Source: Blastocatellia bacterium | Lineage (GTDB): Bacteria; Acidobacteriota; Blastocatellia; Chloracidobacteriales; JADJPF01 | Length of the DNA stretch: 64,000 nucleotides | Assembly: GCA_016713405.1 (NCBI GenBank) | Contig: JADJPF010000020.1 | Location: forward strand, 434,001 to 498,000 | Reading direction: 5' to 3' | Shown: in pieces, positions 1 through 8,692 of the stretch | How the letters are laid out: each line of letters starts with the position of its first letter | How positions within the stretch are numbered: the first letter of the stretch is position 1 | Translations under genes and position numbers: made by a program | The notes under the pieces: generated by a model | Databases searched by the model: none | What the model was told of the DNA's origin: nothing | What the model saw: only the letters and a program-made list of their open reading frames with translations

Positions 1-2
1 AC

Positions 3-773
3 TATTTATTAAGTAATGTATTAAATGCGTCGGATAAAGATAACTGGACTTTCTTTAAGCTTTTATCTTTAACTATAAGAGCAGAAAAAAGACATTTAGT
101 CACCATTGTAGCTACACATAGCAGCATTATTACCCGGCTTTTACCAGAATTAAGTCATTTAGGGTTACTTTTTAATGTTCCCAATACAGCAAGAACATTT
201 TTTAATTATTTAAGTGGGCTAGATGAAAATAATCCTCCTGAGCAAGAAGCTTTAGTAGAAATGCGTCCAAAAATAACAGAATATTTTAATCAACTAGCTG
301 AACTTTATAGTTCTTTAGTCCCACTAGCTAACCAAATACCTAATCTACTTCCTGATGATAAGAAAAAGTTAACAGATTATTTGATGGCAGCCCCTCAAAA
401 GAGTAGTGGGTTAAATTTTCTAGTTTTGTTAGCTTGTAATCGTTTGGTAATTGATATTGCTGAAAGTAATGAAGTTGCCAGTATTCAAGTAGAGCGAGCC
501 GAAACCAAAGTTCGCACTTATTTACGTGAGCAAATTGGGGCTAGTGTTGAAGAACCTTCTGTAGAAATTTATCCTATAGGCGGAGGGCGCATTTTAGCAC
601 GTCGTGGACAAGCAATAATTACCCATCAAGATGAAGGTTTTGAGCCATTTTGGAGCGAAATAACCGAAGCTTATTCACAAAAACTTTATGCTCGATTTGT
701 TACTAAAAAACTGGCTATGGTAGCTCAGTTTTTTAGTCAAGAATTTCCAGAATATCAAATATTAGTGAGGTGA
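3..773 (+). CDS. Unknown protein, C-terminal part (cut by window edge)
   Basis: The frame is open from base 3, well upstream of the first ATG at 261, so this is the C-terminal 256 residues of a longer gene that enters from the left. I do not recognise the family. The early part contains a hydrophobic beta-strand-like stretch (HLVTIVATHSSIITRL) reminiscent of the end of a P-loop ATPase core, followed by a mostly helical tail without cysteines or membrane segments. It stops at 773 and is followed by about 235 bases of AT-rich non-coding DNA, so it is the last gene of its unit. The ATPase idea is a guess; the coding call itself is well supported by length and codon use. Confidence 0.6.
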   Translation, partial: YLLSNVLNASDKDNWTFFKLLSLTIRAEKRHLVTIVATHSSIITRLLPELSHLGLLFNVPNTARTFFNYLSGLDENNPPEQEALVEMRPKITEYFNQLAELYSSLVPLANQIPNLLPDDKKKLTDYLMAAPQKSSGLNFLVLLACNRLVIDIAESNEVASIQVERAETKVRTYLREQIGASVEEPSVEIYPIGGGRILARRGQAIITHQDEGFEPFWSEITEAYSQKLYARFVTKKLAMVAQFFSQEFPEYQILVR

Positions 774-1009
774 AAAGAAAAAATTTAATTTTGTTGTTTA
801 TGTCGTCCTACCATTAAATACACCTATTAACCGATTTTATTGCAACAAATAACTTTATAGCTGTTGCAGTAGTTTTCTTGATCTATTAATGTTTGTGTTG
901 ATTTATAGAAAAACAAGACAAAATTTTCAGCCTAGCCATTTGTTAAACGATTAAGAAAAATGCTTAAAAAAATCATTCCTAAATGATTTAGATAATATTG
1001 AGGAAAAAA

Positions 1010-2272
1010 ATGCAAAATTTTTTAGATTTTTATCCAATAGCAATGTTTTGGTCTGGCTCTGAAAGTGGGAAAGTAATTTTTAGCTTATTTGTCATTTTTC
1101 TAGCTGCAAAACTAAGTGCAGAAATTTTTGAACGTATTCGTCAACCAGCAGTAGTGGGAGAAATCTTAGCTGGTGTTTTAATTGGGCCTAGTTTACTTGG
1201 TCTAGTTCAACAAACCGAGCTAACAAAAGCTTTAGCCGAAATTGGAGTAATGATTTTGCTTTTTACTGTTGGACTTGAAATTAGCCCAAAAGCCTTATTT
1301 CAAGTAGGTAAAAGAGCTTTTTTAGTGGCTGTGCTAGGCGTTATGGTTCCTTTTTTTGCTGGATGGTTCCTTTTAGAACTTTGGGGAGAGCCAACCATAG
1401 AAGGTATTTTTTTAGGTGCTGCTATGGTAGCAACTAGTGTTGGTATTACTGCTAGAGTGCTAGCATCTTTAGGTGTTTTAAGTACACAGACTAGCCAAGT
1501 AATTATGGGTGCTGCTGTTATAGATGATGTGCTAGGGCTAATAATTTTAAGCATAGTTAGCAGTATGGCTAAAGGTAAAATTAATTATGGTGAGCTAATT
1601 CTTACAGCAGGTCTTTCAATTGGGTTTACTTTGTTTATGGTTTTTGTTGGTACAAAGCTAGTTAATAAAAGTCGTTCATCTCTTGAACGCTTAAAAATTG
1701 GACATGCCTTTTTTATCTTTGGATTAATACTTTGTTTAGGACTTTCTTTACTTGCCACTTATGTTGGAGTTGCTGCAATTATTGGTAGTTTTCTGGCAGG
1801 AATGGCACTATCTGAATCTACAGAAGACACAGAACTACATCTACAATCAGGCGCGGTAATGGAATTTTTACTTCCGTTTTTTTTAGTTGGAATAGGCTTA
1901 CAACTAGATTTAACAGTTTTTAAGGATAAACAAGTAATAATACTAACTATACTAGCAACTATTATTGCAGTTATAACAAAATTAATTGGTTGTGGTTTGG
2001 CAGCCTTGCCAATGGGTCGGCGACAAGCTTTGCAAATTGGTATGGGAATGGTGCCACGTGGCGAAGTAGGAATAATTGTTGCTCAAATAGGTTTAGGCTT
2101 AGGGGTTATGTCCTCTGCTCTTTATGGTGTGGTTGTTTTTATGTCTGTAGCAACTACATTAATTGCACCTCCTTTTCTTGTCCAACTTTTTAAGGATACT
2201 AATAACAAAATAATTAAAGAAGCAAAAGATCAAGTAATAGAGTCTGACCAGGATCTTTCACCCATAGAATAA
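1010..2272 (+). CDS. Cation:proton antiporter, CPA2 (KefB/NapA-like) family
   Basis: A 420-residue integral membrane protein that should exchange Na+ or K+ for H+ across the inner membrane. About 12 hydrophobic segments fill the chain; family landmarks are the early RQPAVVGEILAGVLIGPSLL block (residues ~45-65), the VMILLFTVGLEI helix, and the AAVIDDVLGL motif (~165-175) whose paired aspartates form the ion-binding site in this family. It has only a short acidic tail, so no RCK/TrkA-N regulatory domain. The frame can be extended to a TTG at 998, but ATG 1010 is preferred because TGAGGA sits six bases in front of it. It leads a same-strand run of three transporters, with the next gene 19 bases downstream. 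Confidence 0.92.
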   Translation: MQNFLDFYPIAMFWSGSESGKVIFSLFVIFLAAKLSAEIFERIRQPAVVGEILAGVLIGPSLLGLVQQTELTKALAEIGVMILLFTVGLEISPKALFQVGKRAFLVAVLGVMVPFFAGWFLLELWGEPTIEGIFLGAAMVATSVGITARVLASLGVLSTQTSQVIMGAAVIDDVLGLIILSIVSSMAKGKINYGELILTAGLSIGFTLFMVFVGTKLVNKSRSSLERLKIGHAFFIFGLILCLGLSLLATYVGVAAIIGSFLAGMALSESTEDTELHLQSGAVMEFLLPFFLVGIGLQLDLTVFKDKQVIILTILATIIAVITKLIGCGLAALPMGRRQALQIGMGMVPRGEVGIIVAQIGLGLGVMSSALYGVVVFMSVATTLIAPPFLVQLFKDTNNKIIKEAKDQVIESDQDLSPIE

Positions 2273-2291
2273 ATAAATTTTAGGGGAACTT

Positions 2292-4193
2292 ATGGAAAGT
2301 ACAGATAATGAAGTAAATAATAATCTAGTCAATGAAGTTATTAATAATGTTGAAAAAAGCAATATTGAAAAAAGTAATTCAAATTTTGCTGGTTGGGGAA
2401 CAACACAGAAAATTGAGGATATTGGCTCAGAGCATATTAAGGTTACTCATTTGGATTCTGGATTAGCTCATAAACTAGGGGAATGGAAATCTACAGCTAT
2501 TTGTGGTAATGATATTACTTCAAGTTGTCTTTATGTTTCAGCCCTTTGTGCTATTTATGCTGGCCCCTATGCCCCTGTTGCACTGGCTTGTGTTGCAGTA
2601 GTTTTATATTTATTTCGTAATATTTATGCAGAAGTTGGTCTAGCACTACCTCTAAATGGAGGGGCATACAATGTACTACTTAACACTACAACTAAGGCAA
2701 AAGCTTCTATTGCCGCTTGTTTAACGCTGCTTTCCTATCTAGCTACGGCTGTAATTAGTGCTAATGAAGCAATGCACTATGCACATAATCTTTGGCATGG
2801 ATTAAATGTTTTTTGGGCAACTATTATTTTATTAGGTATTTTTGCAATACTTAATTTAATTGGTATTAGCGAATCAGCAATTGTAGCCCTATTTCTTTTT
2901 GTTTTTCATATAGCTACTTTGGTTTTACTCTCGTTTTGTGTCTCTATTCTTTTATTTAAGGATTTATCAATATTTTGGTCTAATTGGCAAACTCCTACAC
3001 CTGATGGAATACTAAAAGCTATCTTCTTTGGCTTTTCTGCTGCAATGCTAGGTATTAGCGGTTTTGAAAGCTCTGCAAACTTTATTGAAGAACAACAACA
3101 AGGCGTTTTTCCTAAAACCCTTCGTAATATGTGGATTGCTGTTGCAATATTTAATCCACTAATTAGCCTTCTTTCTCTAGGTATTCTGCCATTAAGTCAA
3201 ATAGCTAATCATAAAGAGGACTTGCTTGCTCAAATGGGTCTACTTTCTGCTGGTCGATGGCTACAAGTTTGGGTCAGCATTAATGCTGTTTTAGTACTGT
3301 CAGGTGCGGTTTTAACTAGTTATGTTGGTGTAACTGGTCTAATTCGTCGCATGGCTTTAGACCGTTGTTTACCTCAATTTCTTTTAGAGGAAAATAAATG
3401 GCGTAGTACAAACCATTGGATAATTTTGCTGTTTTTTGCTCTTTGCTGCTCGGTTTTAGTAATTACTGGCGGCAGAATAGAAACTTTAGCTGGTGTTTAT
3501 ACCCTTTCATTTCTTTGTGTTATGGCATTATTTGCTGTTGGTAATATGTTGCTTAAAATAAAACGTGACCGGCTACCGAGGGAAATCCGCGCTAGCTGGG
3601 GAGCAGTTGCTATTGCTTTTATTGCTGTGATAATTGGTCTAATAGGTAATTTACTAATTAATCCTGCTTATGTAAGAGTATTTCTTATTTATTTTGGAAT
3701 AGCATTTTTAGTTGTAGAAATAATGTTTCTACGTGTTCAAATATTAAAAGCCATTTTAGCTATTTCTCAAATGATGGTTGAAAAAGTCAATTATCTTAAT
3801 CAAAAGATTGCTAACACTATTATTTCAGGAATTAATCAAATTAATAATCAAACTGTAATCTTTTTTAGTAGAGGTGATAGCCTTCCTACACTTAATCAAG
3901 CTGCTCTTTATGTACTGCAAAATGAACAAAGTAAAAGGCTTTTAGTGCTACACTGTTATGATACAGAAGAAGATATACCTAAAGAATTTGTAGGACAGCT
4001 AAATATTATTGATCGTATTTACCCTGAGCTAAGAATTGATTTGATAATGATTAAAGGAAAATTTGGCCCTGAACTTATAGAAAAAGTTTCTAAACGCTTA
4101 AAAGTACCAAAAAACTATATGTTTATAGGTACACCTAGCGACCGTTTCCCACATAATATTGCTGAACTTGGAGGAGTAAGACTAATAATGTAG
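2292..4193 (+). CDS. APC-superfamily amino-acid permease with soluble C-terminal domain
   Basis: A 633-residue secondary transporter. A hydrophilic N-terminus of ~65 residues precedes about 12 membrane helices (residues ~75-490); the first carries the conserved unwound-helix region of APC permeases (GNDITSSCLYVSALCAIYAG) and helix 6 has GFSAAMLGISGFESSANFIEE, also typical of this superfamily. The last ~130 residues are soluble, with alternating strands and helices resembling a universal-stress-protein-like fold; this part is only inferred. The start has a good ribosome site (AGGGGAA at 2282). It lies between a CPA2 antiporter and a CPA1 exchanger on the same strand, which suggests a joint role in pH or osmotic homeostasis. 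The substrate cannot be named. Confidence 0.88.
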   Translation: MESTDNEVNNNLVNEVINNVEKSNIEKSNSNFAGWGTTQKIEDIGSEHIKVTHLDSGLAHKLGEWKSTAICGNDITSSCLYVSALCAIYAGPYAPVALACVAVVLYLFRNIYAEVGLALPLNGGAYNVLLNTTTKAKASIAACLTLLSYLATAVISANEAMHYAHNLWHGLNVFWATIILLGIFAILNLIGISESAIVALFLFVFHIATLVLLSFCVSILLFKDLSIFWSNWQTPTPDGILKAIFFGFSAAMLGISGFESSANFIEEQQQGVFPKTLRNMWIAVAIFNPLISLLSLGILPLSQIANHKEDLLAQMGLLSAGRWLQVWVSINAVLVLSGAVLTSYVGVTGLIRRMALDRCLPQFLLEENKWRSTNHWIILLFFALCCSVLVITGGRIETLAGVYTLSFLCVMALFAVGNMLLKIKRDRLPREIRASWGAVAIAFIAVIIGLIGNLLINPAYVRVFLIYFGIAFLVVEIMFLRVQILKAILAISQMMVEKVNYLNQKIANTIISGINQINNQTVIFFSRGDSLPTLNQAALYVLQNEQSKRLLVLHCYDTEEDIPKEFVGQLNIIDRIYPELRIDLIMIKGKFGPELIEKVSKRLKVPKNYMFIGTPSDRFPHNIAELGGVRLIM

Positions 4194-4276
4194 CTAAAAA
4201 TAGTTCTAGCTAACTCTACCTTATTGATTATTCTATAAATAAATTAACTAAATAATAAAGATATGGAGTAAAAATA

Positions 4277-5839
4277 ATGGCATCTGGAGAAGTCTTTGTT
4301 GCTTTGTTTGCTGTTGCAACTGCTGTCGCAATAATTATTCGCTGGCTAAAAGTTCCTTATACTGTTGCATTAGTAGCAACAGGTTTAGTTTTAGGGACTA
4401 CTCACACATTAGAACCTCCACATCTTTCTAAAGAATTGCTTTACTCTCTTTTTTTGCCAGGTCTGCTTTATGAAGCAGCTTTTCATTTAGAATTTAAGGA
4501 TTTTTGGAAAAATAAATTAGCTGTACATTCTCTTGCCATTCCTGGAGTCATTGCTGCAATAGGTTTAACAGCCGTAATTTTAACCCCTATTGCCAATGCT
4601 TTGCAGTTTGTTGAGGGTTTTTCTTGGCAACATGGGCTAGTTTTTGCTGCCCTAATTGCTGCAACAGATCCAATTGCTGTAGTTGGACTCTTTAAGACTC
4701 TAGGCGCACCAAAACGACTTGCCATTTTGGTAGAAGGCGAAAGCTTACTTAATGATGGTACTGCAATAGTCTTTTTTACTATGATTTTAGGGGTTGTCGC
4801 TAGCGGGACTTTCTCAATTGCTAATGTAGTGATGGATTTTATTAAAGTTGTAGGAATGGGGCTTTTAATTGGTGGTGCAATTGGTTATAGCATTTCTAAA
4901 ATAATTCAAAAAATAGATGACCCATTAATAGAAATTACTTTGACAGTAATTTCTGCTTATGGTTCTTTTGCTGCTGCTGAACATTTTCATTTTTCTGGGG
5001 TAATTGCTACAGTAGTTGCAGGGATGCTATCAGGTAGTTATGCTGCTCGAACCGGCATGAGTCCTTCAACAAGAATAGCTGTAGAAGCTTTTTGGGAATA
5101 TAGCGCGTTTGCTTTTAATTCAGTGATATTTTTACTAATAGGTTTTGAAGTTAGTTTAGGTACTTTACTAGCATCTTGGAAGCCAATAGTTGCAGCATTT
5201 TTAATAGTTATAATAGCTAGGGCAATAGTTGTTTATGGGGCTTCGGCTGCTTTGCGACCAACTAAAGAAGCCGTTCCTTGGAGATGGGGAGTAATACTTA
5301 CTTGGGGAGGACTACGAGGCAGCCTTTCAATGGTTTTAGCTTTAGGTCTAGCAGCAGATTTTCCACATAGAGAGTTAATAATTAATATGACTTTTGGGGT
5401 AGTAATACTGTCTATTATTGTTCAAGGTTTAACTATGTCTCCTTTGCTCTACAAATTAGGAATTTTAGGGGTAGAAGAAGGGCAAAAGACTTATGAAATT
5501 GAGCGAGCAAATGCCCGTGCTGCGTCTGCTGCTCTAAAGGAAGTAGAAAGAATGGTTAAAGATCGTGCTGCTCATATTGATCTGTTAGAAAAACTTAAAG
5601 AAGAATATAAAAATAAACTAGAAAAAGCAGAAAAAATTATTAGGGATCTTCATATTGAAACAAATCAATTGCGTGAAGATGAACTACGAACGGCTCGACG
5701 ACATTTAATTTTAGTAGAAAAAGATGCTGTTATGCAGGCTTTTCATAATGGGTTTATTGGACAAGAAGCTTTAGACAAAATCTTGTCAGACTTAAACTTA
5801 GAGTTATTAACGGTTGAAGAATCAGAAACAAATCATTGA
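4277..5839 (+). CDS. Na+/H+ exchanger, CPA1 (NhaP-like) family with coiled-coil tail
   Basis: A 520-residue sodium (or potassium)/proton exchanger of the inner membrane. Roughly 12 helices occupy residues 5-400; landmarks are FLPGLLYEAAFHLEF (~57-71), the ATDPIAVVGLFK ion-site helix (~131-142), the following VEGESLLNDGTAIVFF stretch and the WGGLRGSLSMVLAL helix near the end of the transport domain. The final ~115 residues are hydrophilic, rich in Lys, Glu and Arg with heptad-like spacing, so the protein has a cytoplasmic coiled-coil tail that probably regulates it. ATG 4277 follows GGAG by nine bases. It is separated from the APC permease by 83 bases, and is the last of the transporter run. 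Confidence 0.93.
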   Translation: MASGEVFVALFAVATAVAIIIRWLKVPYTVALVATGLVLGTTHTLEPPHLSKELLYSLFLPGLLYEAAFHLEFKDFWKNKLAVHSLAIPGVIAAIGLTAVILTPIANALQFVEGFSWQHGLVFAALIAATDPIAVVGLFKTLGAPKRLAILVEGESLLNDGTAIVFFTMILGVVASGTFSIANVVMDFIKVVGMGLLIGGAIGYSISKIIQKIDDPLIEITLTVISAYGSFAAAEHFHFSGVIATVVAGMLSGSYAARTGMSPSTRIAVEAFWEYSAFAFNSVIFLLIGFEVSLGTLLASWKPIVAAFLIVIIARAIVVYGASAALRPTKEAVPWRWGVILTWGGLRGSLSMVLALGLAADFPHRELIINMTFGVVILSIIVQGLTMSPLLYKLGILGVEEGQKTYEIERANARAASAALKEVERMVKDRAAHIDLLEKLKEEYKNKLEKAEKIIRDLHIETNQLREDELRTARRHLILVEKDAVMQAFHNGFIGQEALDKILSDLNLELLTVEESETNH

Positions 5840-5848
5840 TAAAAATAA

Positions 5849-6412
5849 CTATTGTTCCTTAGCTAAAACAATATAAGTTTTTCGCTGTGCTGCAATTTCT
5901 GATAAATCTTTAAGGTAAATTCCACTTATTGAACGATGTTTTTTTATTTCATCTACCATTTCTGTTAAAGAAAGTGGTAAATGCTCAAGAAAAACTATTG
6001 CCCAAGTAGGCATATGTTTAGCTGTTTCTAGTATTTGCGAAATACTTTGTAAATAGGCTTCTTTTGTTGTAACAAGTCCGCTAGGGCTATCTTTGACCTT
6101 TGTAAGTAGTTCATCATAAAAGTAATCTGTTTCACTTACCCAGGCTTCTTTCCAAGCTTCTGAACTATTTAAGAATTTTAGAATTGATGCTGGTATAGGA
6201 AGGTTTAAATAAAGTAAATCTGCTTTGGTACGTCTAACAAATTCTGTTGCTTCTAAATTAGTTGCACGGTTATAGCTTTGATTATCAATAATTTGATTAG
6301 CTATTTTAATCATTTCTAAAAAAATTTCTGAAAGTGGACGTTTAAGAAATTCTGTTTCTTCGCTAAAAGAAAGCGCGTAATCACCTGTTAAAATCCCTGC
6401 ATAAATAGCCAA
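5849..6412 (-). CDS. C-terminal segment of the split HD-GYP locus (unknown domain)
   Basis: A helical stretch of unknown family. The first available start here is TTG at 6412 (187 residues), but the same frame is open back to 6553 and that extra part also reads like protein (for example LNWFKESDAYWLDNL), with no ATG, GTG or TTG in it and no clear ribosome site for the TTG. This points to a lost upstream connection. The frame is the same one used by the HD-GYP gene at 7025-7636; the span 5849-7636 is 1788 bases, exactly 596 codons, so two compensating single-base shifts would give one protein of about 595 residues. Function of this segment is unknown; it lacks membrane helices and recognisable motifs. 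Confidence 0.5.
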   Translation of the reverse strand: MAIYAGILTGDYALSFSEETEFLKRPLSEIFLEMIKIANQIIDNQSYNRATNLEATEFVRRTKADLLYLNLPIPASILKFLNSSEAWKEAWVSETDYFYDELLTKVKDSPSGLVTTKEAYLQSISQILETAKHMPTWAIVFLEHLPLSLTEMVDEIKKHRSISGIYLKDLSEIAAQRKTYIVLAKEQ

Positions 6413-6513
6413 TGCTTTACGAGTCTCATTATTAAGCTTATTTATATTAGTTCTTAAGTTGTCTAACCAATAAGCATCAGATTCTTTGAACCAATTTAAT
6501 AAAATAGGATTAT

Positions 6514-6903
6514 TTAATCCTTGATGAGAGTGTGTATCTGATTTTCCATTTCTTCAAAATTTTCATTTTCTGTTTCATTTATTTCAGCAGTTACTGGGCT
6601 AGGTTCAACTAATAAATCTGTTTGAGCCGCAGATAATTCATCTGTTTCTATGTTATTTATAGCAAATAATGGTTTTGTGGCGTTTGTATCTTCTAAAAAT
6701 TCTTCTAATGGAGCTATTTTTTCTGTAGGGCTTTCAATTTCTTCTGTTTCTAAATCACCAGTATCAACTCTATTAATCTCATTAACTTCATTAACTTCAT
6801 TAATTTCATTAATTTCATTTATAGTTGTTTCTAGTTTGACTTCGCTAATTTTGCTAATTTCAAGATTATTATTGGGTTCAAATGTCAGGCTTTCTTGATC
6901 CAC
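6514..6903 (-). CDS. Acidic, low-complexity middle segment of the split HD-GYP locus
   Basis: A Glu/Asn/Thr-rich, Pro-containing disordered segment with a tripeptide repeat (NEI/NEV). A GTG at 6903 permits a 129-residue reading, but the frame is open to 7059 without any ATG or TTG, overlapping the end of the HD-GYP gene. Removing one base from the seven-A run at the HD-GYP stop (T run 7029-7035 on the plus strand) would join the two frames. At its other end, adding one A in the run at 6542-6545 would join it to the 5849-6553 segment. It therefore most likely is the linker of one protein rather than a gene of its own. Confidence 0.4.
   Translation of the reverse strand: MDQESLTFEPNNNLEISKISEVKLETTINEINEINEVNEVNEINRVDTGDLETEEIESPTEKIAPLEEFLEDTNATKPLFAINNIETDELSAAQTDLLVEPSPVTAEINETENENFEEMENQIHTLIKD
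6772..6816. repeat. Five tandem copies of a 9-base unit (ATTAAYYTC)
   Basis: Five consecutive units read ATTAATCTC, ATTAACTTC, ATTAACTTC, ATTAATTTC, ATTAATTTC on the plus strand. On the minus strand they encode the repeated tripeptides Asn-Glu-Ile/Val inside the acidic linker of the HD-GYP locus. Units keep the reading frame, so copy-number change would only lengthen or shorten the linker. Confidence 0.85.
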
Positions 6904-7024
6904 AGGATTTTTTGTAGTTTCTCCTGTAGTTTCTAAAGCTACAGGTTGAATAATGGGTTCTAAAACCAGTTCTTGAGGGAGTTCTTGAATGGAATTTGAC
7001 GATGTTATTGTTTCTTTTGTAGGT

Positions 7025-7636
7025 TCAATTTTTTTGTTCTGATGCCAAAGACATCTCGGTTAGCATTGTTAGAAAAATTTTAACTAAAAAAGGATCAAAT
7101 TCTATGCCTGAATATTGAGCAATAATTTCTTGAGCTTGAGTTTCAGAGAATGCTTGACGATGAGGACGATCAGCAGTTAAAGCACTATAAGTATCAACTA
7201 AACGAAGGATTCTAGCACCAATAGGGATAGCTTCGCCTTTTAGCATGTCAGGATAACCTGTTCCATTCCACCATTCATGATGGAAACGAACCAGGAGTTG
7301 AGCTTGTTTTGGCAGATCTTTTTTAGCTAATTGTTGTTCTCCTATAATTGGATGTCGCCAAAGATCTATCCTAATTCTAAAATCTATTGCCCCATGAGTT
7401 CTCATTACAGGGCTATTCATTACCATTTCGCCTACATCATGAAGTAGTGCCGCAACTTTTAAGCAATTTAAGTCTGAACGATTTAACCCTATTCTTAGAG
7501 CTAATGCTTCAGCAAAACGAGCCATTTGGCTGGCATGTGGATAGGCATATTGCTCAAATTGGTCTATTGTTTGAGAAAGCTTAAGTAAACTATCTACGCT
7601 TAATAACTCATTATTCTTGAGTTTATTATCACTCAT
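7025..7636 (-). CDS. HD-GYP domain phosphohydrolase (likely cyclic-di-GMP phosphodiesterase)
   Basis: A 203-residue cytoplasmic protein made almost entirely of an HD-GYP domain. The metal-binding HD pair is in ALLHDVGE (~residues 66-73), followed by HPIIGE, and the diagnostic signature HHEWWNGTGYP (~119-129), then ARILRLVDTYSAL and DRPHRQAF. These residues are known to coordinate the metal centre and to open the cyclic dinucleotide. No receiver or PAS domain precedes it. The start ATG 7636 is preceded by only a weak purine-rich site. The gene ends at a seven-A run, and the alternative frame continues into an acidic linker and a further domain, so the natural product may be longer. Cyclic-di-GMP turnover is the family role, not shown here. 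Confidence 0.8.
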   Translation of the reverse strand: MSDNKLKNNELLSVDSLLKLSQTIDQFEQYAYPHASQMARFAEALALRIGLNRSDLNCLKVAALLHDVGEMVMNSPVMRTHGAIDFRIRIDLWRHPIIGEQQLAKKDLPKQAQLLVRFHHEWWNGTGYPDMLKGEAIPIGARILRLVDTYSALTADRPHRQAFSETQAQEIIAQYSGIEFDPFLVKIFLTMLTEMSLASEQKN

Positions 7637-7871
7637 TAAGAAAATCCTAGTAGTTTGATTTGGGATAACTCCCCTATTATAGCTAGTGATGATTTCTCGT
7701 CAAGTTATCGAATATGAACAAAAAAATATTTCCTTGCCCTAGTAGCTTGATTGATAAAAGATAACCAAGTTATCATTGCCGATTAGGTCTTAAAATAAAT
7801 TTCAACTCTATTTAACTAAAATAATAATTTTTCAGCAAAAACATTAGGCTCGTTTTACTAAGGAACAAGTT

Positions 7872-8669
7872 ATGCAGAAAATAAAATTAAAGTTTAATTA
7901 TGGCAATGATTTCCGTATTTTTGATGTAACTTTGTCAATTGCAGAACAAGTACAAAAAACAGGTTTTGTCATTGCACTTGGACAAATGGAATTGGAACGT
8001 TATATATTTCTTGCACCTGGACATTATACGGCTCAAGCCTGTTATGACATACTAGATAGCAATGGTAGGAAGAAAACCTGTCTTTTTGAAAAACAGTTTC
8101 AAGCGGAAAATACAGAACGCCTAGCCATTAATTTTAGAAAGCCAACATCTACCCTAGATGGCTTTAATGAAGCAGAACTCTCAGATTTATCACAAATACT
8201 GACTTCTACAATAGGTGGTAGACTAAACTTGCGGCCTAACCAATCCTTTGCTACCAATGTTGTTAGTGAACTTAGCCGAAGTGCTAGTTTAGAAGAGCGT
8301 GTAGTCATTGATAAAAATGGAAAAGTTGAATATGAATTTAATTATAATGAAATAGAATTTGACTATGAAATTCCTGCTGAATTTTCACAAAATACACAAT
8401 TAAGCGAAGATACATTAGTGTTTACCTCTAGTGCAGAGAAAAAAACAGAAACACCTAGCCCTAGACCTTATACTATGCACTCTCTTAATTATGGACATTG
8501 GAATGTAGGTCTTTATGGGCTTAATTCTAATATTAGTAATCAGCAGAAAAATAACTATCGTAATTTTCGTGCAGTAGGTTATTTAAGACCACGTTCAGAA
8601 CTTTTTAACCGTTTGCCAAATTTTATTACTGAAAATATGATGGTGGCTCGTAGGCTTAATGGAATTTAA
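7872..8669 (+). CDS. Unknown soluble protein, first gene of a three-gene cluster
   Basis: A 265-residue protein I cannot assign. It has no signal peptide, membrane helix or cysteine cluster. The first ~100 residues look beta-rich (LERYIFLAPGHYTAQACYDI), suggesting a carboxypeptidase-regulatory-like or Ig-like fold, and the middle is acidic; the C-terminus is rich in Arg, Asn and aromatic residues. ATG 7872 follows AGGAA by six bases. The next gene (endonuclease/exonuclease/phosphatase family) begins 23 bases downstream on the same strand and a 112-residue unknown gene follows at similar spacing, so the three are probably co-transcribed. Confidence 0.7.
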   Translation: MQKIKLKFNYGNDFRIFDVTLSIAEQVQKTGFVIALGQMELERYIFLAPGHYTAQACYDILDSNGRKKTCLFEKQFQAENTERLAINFRKPTSTLDGFNEAELSDLSQILTSTIGGRLNLRPNQSFATNVVSELSRSASLEERVVIDKNGKVEYEFNYNEIEFDYEIPAEFSQNTQLSEDTLVFTSSAEKKTETPSPRPYTMHSLNYGHWNVGLYGLNSNISNQQKNNYRNFRAVGYLRPRSELFNRLPNFITENMMVARRLNGI

Positions 8670-8692
8670 CTTAAATTGGAGATTTATTTATT

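Noticed and set aside
998..1009. TTG 998 as start of the first antiporter
   Set aside because: The TTG overlaps the GAGG ribosome site that serves ATG 1010.
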